This document shows, piece by piece, positions 36,507 through 45,199 of a DNA stretch of 64,000 nt. The position numbers and the translations under genes were made by a program. The notes under the pieces are model-generated. The model had not been told where the DNA came from. It made no database searches and saw nothing but the letters and a program-made list of their open reading frames with translations. Every line of letters starts with the position of its first letter. Position 1 is the first letter of the stretch. The stretch comes from DYMC01 sp035406705 (GTDB taxonomy: Bacteria; Verrucomicrobiota; Lentisphaeria; Victivallales; GWF2-50-93): assembly GCA_964426675.1 (NCBI GenBank), contig CAYRRM010000008.1, positions 1-64,000 of the forward strand. The letters run 5' to 3'.

Positions 36507-36537
36507 TACCAATTGGAATATAATATACCAATTGGTA
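36507..36537. promoter_or_regulatory. Pair of ACCAATTGGT operators upstream of the GntR-LacI regulator
   Basis: TACCAATTGGAA (from 36507) and the perfect 12-bp palindrome TACCAATTGGTA (36526-36537) have centres exactly 19 bp apart, 24-55 bp upstream of the regulator's ATG. Paired dyads at roughly two helical turns suit a dimeric repressor binding cooperatively and blocking its own promoter. Confidence 0.65.
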
Positions 36538-36636
36538 ATGTCAAATAAAAAAATAAAAAAAAATAATTTTTTTAGAATTATCCTATAAAATCAAGTGGAT
36601 TTTATCTTTAACTTAGAAACAATAGATGGGGGGAGT

Positions 36637-39096
36637 TTATTCTATTATTGCTTCAACTCTGAATTTTTTATCATTTGTATTAATTATATCAAGAGAGATA
36701 AGGTTTCCATCAATTTTTTTCCCATTTACAGTGAGTTCTTTTATACCTTTTGACAAACCGTTAGGGTTTTTTACGTGAATATAAAATATTTTATTTCTAA
36801 ATGTTCTTGTAATTTTGAACGATTTCCATTTTTTTGGAATACATGGGTCAATTCTTAGTCCATTAAATTCAGGTCTTATTCCAAGTATGTATTGAGACGC
36901 AGCTACAAAAGACCACGATGCAGTGCCTGTTAAGAATGAATTTTTTGCTTCTCCAGGTGTCATTGCATCTCTACCTGCTGTCATTTGACTGTATACGTAA
37001 GGTTCACAACGATAGGTGTCGATTTTTTTTTCTTTTGCAGATGGGCAGACACTCATATAGTATTCGAATGCAAGATCTCCGCGCCCAACAATTGTTTCTG
37101 CAATTTGAATCCACGTATTATTATGTGTGAATATTCCAGCATTTTCTTTATATCCTGGAGGATAAGAACTTATTTCACCGAGTTCTAAATGGTATGTAGA
37201 ATAAGCAGGTTGTTGTAATATAATACCGTCTTCTGTTGCAAGATATTTTTTTACCGAATCAAGAGCTTTTTTAGCTAAACCTTCCTCGATTCCGACTCCA
37301 CCAAGAACTGCCCACCCCTGACTTTCTATAAAAATTTTGCCTTCTTTGCATTTTTTTGAACCTACTGGATTTCCATATGCGTCAAATGCTCTTATAAACC
37401 ATTGTCCATCCCAGGCATGTTTTTTCATAATTTCACGCATATTTTTGCCTTCTTCTGAAATTGCAGAAGCTTCTTTTTCCATTCCGAGGATATGGTAGAT
37501 TTCGGACATTTTTGAAGAAGCGAAACAGAAGAGCCCTGCGATCATTACGGATTCTGCGATTTTCGCAGCATCTCCTCCAATATCTCCTGCGAGTTGAAAA
37601 CTTTCCCCTGGAGTTTTAGAGAAACAGTTGAGATTGAGGCAGTCGTTCCAATCGGCGTGTCCTATAAGTGGAAGACCGTGAGGTCCTCTATTATTAAGGG
37701 TATATTTCATAGAAATTTCAAGATGATCAAGAAGAGTTGCTTCATCCTTATTATTTTTATCTGCAAAACCTATTTTTTCCCTTAGTATAGAGATATCTCC
37801 AGTTTCATTTATATAAGCTGAAACTGAAAGGATAAGCCAGAGGGGATCATCATTAAAGCCACTTCCCATCATAGAATTGCCTTTTTTAGTAAGAGGCTGA
37901 AATTGATGATAGCAAGTGCCATCTGATAATTGAGTGGCAGCGAGATCAAGTATTCTCTCTCTGCATCTTTCTGGTTGAATGTGAACAACTCCAAGTATAT
38001 CCTGATTACTATCTCTATATCCCATTCCTCTTCCTATCCCGGATTCGTATAGTGAAGCAGATCTTGACATATTGAGTGTGGTCATACATTGATACTGGTT
38101 CCAGATATTCACCATTCGGTTCATATTTTTTTCCGGGATTTCAGCTTGATATATTGAAAGTAGTTCATTCCAATAGTCTTTTAGTTGTGTAAAAGCAGAA
38201 TCGACGGCCTTTGAATTTGCGAATTTTGCAGCTATTTTCTTAAATCCGCTTTTATTTATAGAGCCATCTTTATTGAATTTCTTATTTTCAGGGTTTTCCT
38301 CATATCCAAGTATAAAATGAAAGCGCTTCTTTTCTTTTGATTTAAGTTTTATCTTTGTTTGAATAGCTGCTATAGGGGCCCAGCCGAGGGATTTTTTGCT
38401 CGTAGATTTTCCGTTTAAAACAGCCTCTGGCGTGTCATATCCATTGTGTACTCCAACAAAGTTATCTCTTGAAGTATCCCATGCATATGTTTTTGAGCCA
38501 AAGATGGCAAAATACGCATAATGATTTCTTCTCTCTCGATATTCTGTTTTGTGGAATATTACACCAGGTTCAACTTCTGTTTCTCCAATGGAAAAATTTC
38601 TCTGAAAATTAGTCATATCGTCCATAGCATCCCATAAACACCACTCGACGAATCCCCATAAATCAATATTTTTATCTTTAGTTGCTTTATTTTCTATTTC
38701 TATATCCCATATTTCCAGATTATGATCAAGAGGAACAAAATACTTTACCGACACGCTGAGATTGTTCTTTTCTCCTGATATAATTGAGTACCCTAAACCG
38801 TGCCTGCATTGGTATTTATCGAGCTCAGTTCTTGTTGGTTTCCAACCTGGATTCCAGATATCCTTTCCATCTTTTACGTAGATATATCGGCCATTTGAAT
38901 CAAGCGGAACATTGTTGTAGCGATAACGAGTAATTCTCCGAAGTCTTGCATCTTTGTAAAAAGAATATCCTCCAGCGGTATTTGTTATGATTCCAAAATA
39001 GTCCTGACAACCGATATAATTTATCCAGGGTAGAGGGATATCAGGTCTATTAATGACATATTCTTTATTTTTATCATCGAAATTACCGTATTTCAT
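36637..39096 (-). CDS. cbp: Cellobiose phosphorylase (GH94)
   Basis: An 819-residue GH94 phosphorylase of the length of known cellobiose phosphorylases. 'FDDKNKEYVI' and 'TAGGYSFYKDARLRRITRYR' at the start, 'GRGMGYRDSNQDILGVVHI' (residues 355-373) and 'IGHADWNDCLNLN' (478-490, containing the family's catalytic Asp) are strongly conserved. It cleaves cellobiose with phosphate to glucose-1-phosphate and glucose in the cytoplasm, saving ATP, which suits an anaerobe. No signal peptide, as expected. It stands 93 bp after murC and may have its own promoter. It holds one exact and one near copy of the iterated palindrome. Confidence 0.95.
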   Translation of the reverse strand: MKYGNFDDKNKEYVINRPDIPLPWINYIGCQDYFGIITNTAGGYSFYKDARLRRITRYRYNNVPLDSNGRYIYVKDGKDIWNPGWKPTRTELDKYQCRHGLGYSIISGEKNNLSVSVKYFVPLDHNLEIWDIEIENKATKDKNIDLWGFVEWCLWDAMDDMTNFQRNFSIGETEVEPGVIFHKTEYRERRNHYAYFAIFGSKTYAWDTSRDNFVGVHNGYDTPEAVLNGKSTSKKSLGWAPIAAIQTKIKLKSKEKKRFHFILGYEENPENKKFNKDGSINKSGFKKIAAKFANSKAVDSAFTQLKDYWNELLSIYQAEIPEKNMNRMVNIWNQYQCMTTLNMSRSASLYESGIGRGMGYRDSNQDILGVVHIQPERCRERILDLAATQLSDGTCYHQFQPLTKKGNSMMGSGFNDDPLWLILSVSAYINETGDISILREKIGFADKNNKDEATLLDHLEISMKYTLNNRGPHGLPLIGHADWNDCLNLNCFSKTPGESFQLAGDIGGDAAKIAESVMIAGLFCFASSKMSEIYHILGMEKEASAISEEGKNMREIMKKHAWDGQWFIRAFDAYGNPVGSKKCKEGKIFIESQGWAVLGGVGIEEGLAKKALDSVKKYLATEDGIILQQPAYSTYHLELGEISSYPPGYKENAGIFTHNNTWIQIAETIVGRGDLAFEYYMSVCPSAKEKKIDTYRCEPYVYSQMTAGRDAMTPGEAKNSFLTGTASWSFVAASQYILGIRPEFNGLRIDPCIPKKWKSFKITRTFRNKIFYIHVKNPNGLSKGIKELTVNGKKIDGNLISLDIINTNDKKFRVEAIIE
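37555..37567. repeat. TGCGA-N3-TCGCA palindrome, copy 5 (spacer TTT)
   Basis: In the cellobiose phosphorylase gene, GCG frame (A-K-I-A). A one-mismatch relative, TGCGAATTTTGCA, lies in the same gene at 38218-38230. Confidence 0.85.
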
Positions 39097-39189
39097 AAAA
39101 AGTCCTTTTTTTGAAGGATATAGTTTAATTTGTTTACGTATATTGTCAAACTTGTATTCTTTTACTGAATGTAAATCTATCGGTTATTA

Positions 39190-40584
39190 TTAAGTTTGCA
39201 CCAATTTAATTGCCCATTGAGATAGGGTATTGTCACGTGCTCCCGCAACAACAATAAGGTCGTCCTCTTTTGAATTATTTATTAAAAAACGTTCTGCAAA
39301 AATTCTTCTTTCATAAAACCTACAATTTATACCTTCTTTTGCAAAAATGGCGGTAACGTCTTGTGATTTTGGATTAAATGAAGTTGTTCCACCTGCATAA
39401 AATACAGGCAGAAATATGAATATATCATTTTTTGACAGGACTTTCTTTATTCTTTTTTTAAGCTCATCCTGCATAAGAGCTAAGGGACGATATCCATGAG
39501 GTTGAAAGATAAAGAAGAGTCTTCCCTTACAAAGTTCTTTTGCTGTGAGTATACATGATTCTATTTTGTCAGGATTATGTGCGTAATCGTCTACGATTAG
39601 GGAGCCGTTTTTATTTTTTCCAACTATGTTAAAACGCCTTCTTACGCCAGTAAATTCTTCTAATGCTGTTATTGCGTTATTATTTATTCCAAGAGCCTGA
39701 AGTAAAGAAAGCACAGCAGATGCGTTTATAGCATTATGCTCCCCTGTAATTGGCAGGGTAATGTTAAGGGTGTTTTGTCTTATTTTTACCAGCGCATGAG
39801 CTTTGCCATCATCAGAAAAAGAAGGAGAAATATATTGTAACATTTGAATATGTGAGTCTCTCTTTACGGTATTTTTCCCAAAAGTGTAAACTGATACTGA
39901 CAAGGAACTTGCGATTTTACTCTTTAGTGAATAATTACATATAACAGCTTTTTTGGCAGATGATGCGAATTTCGCAAAAATCTCATTTTGTTCATCTATA
40001 GAATAGTGGTCAGGTCCTGTATTCAGAATTACAGCATAATCGCAGAAATAATTTATGAGGCTTTTATCACTCTCATCAGCCTCAAATACGAAATATTTTC
40101 CATTTCCTGATAGAAAATTTCCTGGAGATTTATTATCTGCGAATTTTACAACATTTCCACCTATAATGGCTGTAGGAGATAATTTAAGACGGAGGAGTGT
40201 TTCTGCTATCCATGCTGACACGGTAGTTTTTCCACTTGTTCCAGTAACAGCTATTGAAATTTTTCCGAATAAATTTTGAGAAAATATATTAAGAGCTTCT
40301 GATCTGTGGATTTTCCTTATACCTTCTGCAACATTTAAGTCAGGGTTGTCTTGTTCAATTGCGGTTGAGTAGACCAATATGTCAGGTATAAAATATTTTA
40401 TAAAGGACCCATTTTGTGGAAAAATTTGGATCTTTCCTTTTTTTAATTGGGATATTAATGCAGAGTTTACACCATTTTCGGAGATTTCTCTATCGCTGCC
40501 AGCAACTTCCCAACCTATAGAAGCGAATGCTTGAGCTAATCCGCTCATTCCGATGCCGCATATACCAACAAAATAAATTTTCAT
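39190..40584 (-). CDS. murC: UDP-N-acetylmuramate-L-alanine ligase
   Basis: A 464-residue Mur ligase of MurC type. The N-terminal UDP-binding domain opens 'IYFVGICGIGMSGLAQAF' and 'GSDREISE', the ATP site is 'VTGTSGKTTVSAWI' (T-S-G in place of the usual T-H-G), 'EADESDKSLINY' is the MurC/Mpl acidic segment, and the C-terminal domain has 'VDDYAHNPDKI' and 'FQPHGYRPLALM'. It adds L-Ala to UDP-MurNAc in the cytoplasm. Mpl, the recycling paralogue, is the main alternative. It lies 15 bp after the esterase gene and outside any visible mur/fts cluster. Confidence 0.85.
   Translation of the reverse strand: MKIYFVGICGIGMSGLAQAFASIGWEVAGSDREISENGVNSALISQLKKGKIQIFPQNGSFIKYFIPDILVYSTAIEQDNPDLNVAEGIRKIHRSEALNIFSQNLFGKISIAVTGTSGKTTVSAWIAETLLRLKLSPTAIIGGNVVKFADNKSPGNFLSGNGKYFVFEADESDKSLINYFCDYAVILNTGPDHYSIDEQNEIFAKFASSAKKAVICNYSLKSKIASSLSVSVYTFGKNTVKRDSHIQMLQYISPSFSDDGKAHALVKIRQNTLNITLPITGEHNAINASAVLSLLQALGINNNAITALEEFTGVRRRFNIVGKNKNGSLIVDDYAHNPDKIESCILTAKELCKGRLFFIFQPHGYRPLALMQDELKKRIKKVLSKNDIFIFLPVFYAGGTTSFNPKSQDVTAIFAKEGINCRFYERRIFAERFLINNSKEDDLIVVAGARDNTLSQWAIKLVQT
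39964..39976. repeat. TGCGA-N3-TCGCA palindrome, copy 6 (spacer ATT)
   Basis: In murC, GCG frame (A-K-F-A). A weaker relative, TGCGAATTTTACA, is at 40138-40150 in the same gene. Confidence 0.85.
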
Positions 40585-40599
40585 CAGGAAAAATAGAAG

Positions 40600-42588
40600 T
40601 TATCTATTTCCAATTGTACTTTCTTTCCAATCATCGGTTCTGAATGGGCTGGCTGGAAGATTTGCAGAATTATAAAGAGAAGCTGGTGGATTATTTGCCC
40701 AACAGTATCTTACGGCAACAGGGTTTTGAACTTCTTTTGCGTATACAATCACCTTATTTCCTTCGATAAAAGCTTCTGCATTATAAAATTTTTTGTCCTC
40801 TCCGGCTATCACAAAACCTGAAAGTTTGTTTCCTCCTCCAGAAGCTTTTAGACCATTTCCAACGTGATCGAAAGAGATAATTGCCTTTCCATCCAGGAAC
40901 TCTACGCTTTTAAAAAGGGGACCTGAGTAGACTATGTCATCTCCAAAGACGAGTTTTTGTGCCCAAAGGGCTAATCTTTTTCCAACATCTTGTTTATTTT
41001 TGGGATGTATATCGTTTGCTTCACCTATATCGATTATCACAGCTAATCCCGTGTTAGGTACTTTATTAAACGTTAGTAGTTGTGCTTCGCGTAATTCTGC
41101 CCATTGACTTGGTTCGTAGTAGTCTTTTCTATCGAGAAAATTGGCAAGCTGAACGATTAGGAATGGTTTTTGTTCTCCTCCCCATAGAGAGCGCCAACTT
41201 TCAATCATATCTGGAAGTAATTCTCTGTATTGATATGCTCTCCATGCATTAGATTCTCCTTGATACCAGAGAAATCCCCTTATTCCGTATGGAGCAACAG
41301 GATAAACCATTGCATTGTAAAGAGAAGATGCTCGGTGACATGGATGAGTTACCTTTCTTGGTTCAGCAACTTGCCGTTCAATGTAAAAACGCCATTCTCC
41401 ATTCAATGGGATACTAATGGCATCTCCATTTTCATTAATAAGAGACAATTTCATCTGTTCAGATTTTCCTCCAAAACCGCCACCACCAAAGTGATCAAAT
41501 ACTCTTACGGAGATTAAATTATCTCCTTCTCTCAGAATTTTTACCGGAATATCGTAATTTCGCGGGTGCAACCAATGATTTTCGACAGATGAATCAGTCT
41601 TACCAACTTCCGTACCATTGAAATATGTAATGTCAAAATCATCTATGGGACCAAGACTTATTTTTGCTTCTTTTATAGAGTTGATTGAAGGTATGTCTAT
41701 ATGTTTTCTGAACCAGACTGCTCCATCGATTTTTAAATTTATTGGGGATTTTTCCCAGAGTTGTGGAAGATTTATTTTTTTCCATGAACTATCATCATAA
41801 TCAGTTTTTGCGAAATTCGCAGCTTCTGCAGATATACCAGTATCTTTTATATATTCATCTCTTTTTTCACCTCCTGCGAGCTCTTGCTGTTGTTTTTTCA
41901 TTTCATCCATATCTGCAGGAATATCTTTTGCCCTCTCAAGTATAGGTGCATAGAGTTCTTTCTTTGATAGAACTTCAATAGGCATCCACGATTCAATTGG
42001 GGTTCCCCCCCATGAACTTTCTATTATACCAACAGGTATTTTTTTTGTGATATGAAGTTCTCTCGCGAAAAAATATGCCACAGCAGAAAGAGTAGGTACT
42101 GTTTGTGGAGTTATTTTCACCCACGAACCTTCTGTAAGTTCATCGACAGGTGTTTTTGCAACATCTTTTTTGAGTTTAAAAAATCTTATTTCAGGATAAT
42201 TGGCGTTTTTTATTTCCTCCGCAGCATTGGCACTGTTAGATACAATCCATTCCATATTTGATTGCCCTGAAGCAAACCAAAGTTCCCCGGTAATCACGTC
42301 AGAAATTTCTTTTATTTCCTCACCTGAACGGATTGTCATATTTCCAGTAATACCTGTCGGGAATGGGCCAATCTTAACCTGCCATTTGCCATTTTCATCA
42401 GCAGTTGTGTTTTTTATTTCTTGATTGAATTCAACTACGACTTTACTTTGTGGCGCGCACTCGCCCCAAACCAAAACTTCTTTTTCAGCTTGTAACATCA
42501 TCCCATTACTGAATAATGTACTCATTCTGATTTCTGCGGAAATCGCAAAACAAACTGTTCCCAATAGGAAAATTACTAATTTTTTCAT
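40600..42588 (-). CDS. Sialate O-acetylesterase-like secreted esterase (SASA family)
   Basis: From ATG 42588 the protein has 662 residues; a GGGGGAG ribosome site sits directly before it and a signal peptide ('KLVIFLLGTVCFAISA') follows, so this start is preferred over an ATG 51 bp upstream. The SGNH/SASA esterase has 'WFASGQSNMEWIV' with the nucleophile Ser in G-Q-S-N, 'GFLWYQGESNAWRAYQ', and 'GEANDIHPKNKQDVGKRLAL' with the Asp-His pair. A jelly-roll insert is seen at about 270-410. It removes O-acetyl groups from sialic acid or from acetylated plant glycans; the latter fits this locus better. Periplasmic or extracellular. Confidence 0.9.
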   Translation of the reverse strand: MKKLVIFLLGTVCFAISAEIRMSTLFSNGMMLQAEKEVLVWGECAPQSKVVVEFNQEIKNTTADENGKWQVKIGPFPTGITGNMTIRSGEEIKEISDVITGELWFASGQSNMEWIVSNSANAAEEIKNANYPEIRFFKLKKDVAKTPVDELTEGSWVKITPQTVPTLSAVAYFFARELHITKKIPVGIIESSWGGTPIESWMPIEVLSKKELYAPILERAKDIPADMDEMKKQQQELAGGEKRDEYIKDTGISAEAANFAKTDYDDSSWKKINLPQLWEKSPINLKIDGAVWFRKHIDIPSINSIKEAKISLGPIDDFDITYFNGTEVGKTDSSVENHWLHPRNYDIPVKILREGDNLISVRVFDHFGGGGFGGKSEQMKLSLINENGDAISIPLNGEWRFYIERQVAEPRKVTHPCHRASSLYNAMVYPVAPYGIRGFLWYQGESNAWRAYQYRELLPDMIESWRSLWGGEQKPFLIVQLANFLDRKDYYEPSQWAELREAQLLTFNKVPNTGLAVIIDIGEANDIHPKNKQDVGKRLALWAQKLVFGDDIVYSGPLFKSVEFLDGKAIISFDHVGNGLKASGGGNKLSGFVIAGEDKKFYNAEAFIEGNKVIVYAKEVQNPVAVRYCWANNPPASLYNSANLPASPFRTDDWKESTIGNR
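41809..41821. repeat. TGCGA-N3-TCGCA palindrome, copy 7 (spacer AAT)
   Basis: In the esterase gene, GCG frame (A-N-F-A). A near copy, TGCGGAAATCGCA, lies at 42535-42547 in the signal-peptide region. Confidence 0.85.
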
Positions 42589-42675
42589 TTCTCCCCCTTT
42601 TTTTTGCATTAATTTAAACTTCAAAAGGGGGGACTTCAACTTTTAAAATGGATTTTTTTCAAAGAAACAGAGTGG

Positions 42676-42703
42676 TTGAAAAATAATCGAAATCTCCTAT
42701 ATT
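42676..42703 (+). promoter_or_regulatory. Predicted promoter of the LamG-domain gene
   Basis: TTGAAA (42676-42681), a 16-bp spacer and TATATT (42698-42703), followed by GGATCGGAG and the ATG at 42729. The elements are close to sigma70 consensus, and the gene is isolated on its strand. Confidence 0.45.
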
Positions 42704-42728
42704 AATCCGCGTTGGATCGGAGTTAAAT

Positions 42729-44399
42729 ATGAAAAAATCAGCATTTGCAATTATTCTTTTGTCTTTCTTTCTTTGCCTTTATGCGCAAGAGGATGTTTTT
42801 GAAGATGCAAAAATAGACACATCCTCCCCAGAGAACAAAGAAGAGAAAATCCCTCCGCCTCCCCAATCTGAAATAGATTCAGCACTTGCAAAGATAAGGG
42901 AAATATTCGCCGAAAAACTTAAGTCTCCGGATAAAAAGGCCAAAATTGAACTTGGGGAAAATTTTTTAGAAGAGTCGAAAAATACAAAATATCCTTTGAA
43001 TCTTCGCTACGCATTCTTATCAGAAGCGCAAAAAATATTCACTGAAATGGCCGATGGCGAGAACCTTGTTAAAAGCATAGAGCTGATGGCAGTTACATTC
43101 TCTATTGATAAAATCAAAATCTATTTCGAGAAACTTATGCTTGCAGGCAGAAATACAAAAACTACAGACGAAAATCTGTCTATTGCAAATGCTTATAAAA
43201 CCCTTTATGATTTATGTATAGAACAGTTGCTCTTTGACGATGCCAACAATGCATTAAATGCGGCACTATCATTCGCACGTAAGTCGAAGAACAAAGACCT
43301 TGAAGAAATTATCAAAGCAGAGCAAAAAGATTTTCTAAATTTAAAGAGACAATACCTGTTAGTCTTACCATCAATTCAAAAGCTCAGCAAAGAGCCAAAC
43401 AACAAAAACGCAAATTTAAATGTTGGAAAATTCTATTGTTTTGTATTTGATAAATGGGAAGAAGGCTTGTTGTATCTAAAAAACTCAGATGATGAAAAAT
43501 TTTCAAAAGCAGCTACTATTGAATTGAGCAACCCTGTTGACCCACAAATTATGCTTCAATTAGCTGACCTATGGTGGGAACTCTCAGAGGACAGGAACAA
43601 TAAAGAATATCAAATTCCCCTAACTAAAAGAGCATGTTTCTGGTATGAAAATGCATTGTCAGCCCTTGAGGGACTTGATAAACTAAGAATAGAAAAACGC
43701 ATTCAAACAGCATATACTTATATTTTTAAGACTAATCTTGAAATACCTAAAGATTGCATAATAGCATTATCATTCGACCAGGACACCATATCAAGGCGAG
43801 GCTCGAGGTATATAATTAGAAATCTCGTAGGAAATGCTTACAACGCCATTGCACATGATGTCAGTTTAAAAAAAATTTCACTTAAGGATTCAGTTGTGGA
43901 ATTTGACGGCATAAAGAGTCAGATAGAAATAAAAAATCCGAGAGAGGATCTTTCGAAAGATTTCACTTTGGCAATGTGGTTGAAAACTGAAGAGGATAAC
44001 AGGCGAAGAAATCCATATAATAAATCTTATGGTGCTGAAGGCACTATTACTATTGAAACAGATAATAGCGTAAATTTTTACTTTGGCTCATCTGGTACAG
44101 ATGCTGGACCATACACCAGTATCAATTGTCCAAATGCCGTCATAAACGGGAAATGGTCCCATATTGCAATCGTAAGAGATTCATCACGTAGAAATGTATC
44201 AATCTATTTGAATGGTGAAAAAAAAGCTGAAAAAGTTTATGATTTTGTTGTAAAATCATCGGAAAAAGACATACTAATAGGTAGTGGTTATGCCGGTGCT
44301 TTCAAAGGACAAATTGATGATTTTATTCTTGTTAATAGGGCCTTAACTGATAAAGAGATAAGGAGGATGTTCAAAGCGGGAGAGAGAAAATTCCAATAA
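42729..44399 (+). CDS. Exported protein with C-terminal LamG/concanavalin-like domain
   Basis: A 556-residue protein. The signal peptide ends near residue 19 ('LLSFFLCLYA|QE'). A Pro- and Glu-rich linker is followed by about 300 residues of helical TPR-like sequence (about 45-340). The last 190 residues form a LamG/pentraxin-type jelly roll: 'IIALSFDQDTISRRG', 'SVVEFDGIKSQIEI', 'DFTLAMWLKTEEDNR', 'GKWSHIAIVRDSSRRNVSIY' and 'GQIDDFILVNRALTDKEI'. It probably binds glycan or protein at the cell surface; no enzymatic motif is seen. Its codons use C in third positions more often than neighbouring genes. It stands alone on the plus strand. Confidence 0.82.
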   Translation: MKKSAFAIILLSFFLCLYAQEDVFEDAKIDTSSPENKEEKIPPPPQSEIDSALAKIREIFAEKLKSPDKKAKIELGENFLEESKNTKYPLNLRYAFLSEAQKIFTEMADGENLVKSIELMAVTFSIDKIKIYFEKLMLAGRNTKTTDENLSIANAYKTLYDLCIEQLLFDDANNALNAALSFARKSKNKDLEEIIKAEQKDFLNLKRQYLLVLPSIQKLSKEPNNKNANLNVGKFYCFVFDKWEEGLLYLKNSDDEKFSKAATIELSNPVDPQIMLQLADLWWELSEDRNNKEYQIPLTKRACFWYENALSALEGLDKLRIEKRIQTAYTYIFKTNLEIPKDCIIALSFDQDTISRRGSRYIIRNLVGNAYNAIAHDVSLKKISLKDSVVEFDGIKSQIEIKNPREDLSKDFTLAMWLKTEEDNRRRNPYNKSYGAEGTITIETDNSVNFYFGSSGTDAGPYTSINCPNAVINGKWSHIAIVRDSSRRNVSIYLNGEKKAEKVYDFVVKSSEKDILIGSGYAGAFKGQIDDFILVNRALTDKEIRRMFKAGERKFQ

Positions 44400-44408
44400 G
44401 ATTTACTT

Positions 44409-45092
44409 TTACAGATTTAAGTTTGTTTTATTTGAGAATTTCTTGTAAAAAGCCCTTAAGGCATTTCTGAGCGAATCTAATTTTGCCTTTGATACCGCTT
44501 CCTCACTATCTATCAGGAATGACGGCTTAGAAATTTTATCACATCCCTCTCCATCAAAATGAGATATTATGCGTTTCGAATCCAGATCGATAACTTCTAT
44601 TCGCGTTTTTGCATATGCATCTCTGTTTGAACCTGGAATCCAATATGCCCCTATTATAGTGAGGTCAAGCAAAGCGGCGGGGTTAAAATATTTGTCAAGT
44701 TCTACTATTGTCTTAATTACAATTACGGTATTTGTGTTATCACTTGTTTTTGCGATGATTCCATTAATACTTTTTTCTTCAAGAAGACTTGTTTTAAGGA
44801 AGTAATATTCGGAAATTCTCTTGTCTTTTTTCATTGAATCGAGGTAGGAGCCAACCAGCTCTACATCTTTCTTATTCCATTTCCAGATACTTTCTAATTC
44901 TCCTCTATTGTTCAAAGTTTCGATATTCATCCAGACTGCTACTTTTCCCAGAGATTCAGGGATTGAATCGCTATAGTTATTCAGTAAGGTAGATTGATTT
45001 AGTAATTGCGATACCCTGTCCTGGTGGAAGCCGGTTGAGCATCCAGCGAAAAGGAACAATAAAAATCCTAAAAGGAATAAGTTTTTTTTCAT
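44409..45092 (-). CDS. Lipoprotein of unknown function
   Basis: From ATG 45092 the protein has 227 residues. AGGAG lies 6 nt upstream, and the resulting N-terminus is a clean lipoprotein signal, 'LFLLGFLLFLFAGCSTG', with lipobox F-A-G-C at about 15-18. The mature protein is about 200 residues with alternating strands ('GKVAVWMNIETLNNRG', 'IIAKTSDNTNTVIVIKTIVE', 'KTRIEVIDLDSKRIISHFDG'), resembling the CsgG/curli-like or LpoB-like alpha-beta class only in general shape. No family is recognised. It is convergent with the LamG-domain gene (9-bp gap). Confidence 0.75.
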   Translation of the reverse strand: MKKNLFLLGFLLFLFAGCSTGFHQDRVSQLLNQSTLLNNYSDSIPESLGKVAVWMNIETLNNRGELESIWKWNKKDVELVGSYLDSMKKDKRISEYYFLKTSLLEEKSINGIIAKTSDNTNTVIVIKTIVELDKYFNPAALLDLTIIGAYWIPGSNRDAYAKTRIEVIDLDSKRIISHFDGEGCDKISKPSFLIDSEEAVSKAKLDSLRNALRAFYKKFSNKTNLNL

Positions 45093-45199
45093 ATTATTCT
45101 CCTTTTTATTCTTTTTTTTGCATTTGCACACGACTCTTTATTAAAGATAATATTGTTATGGTAGAATTCAAAAAAATAATTCTATAATTTCATCGAAAG

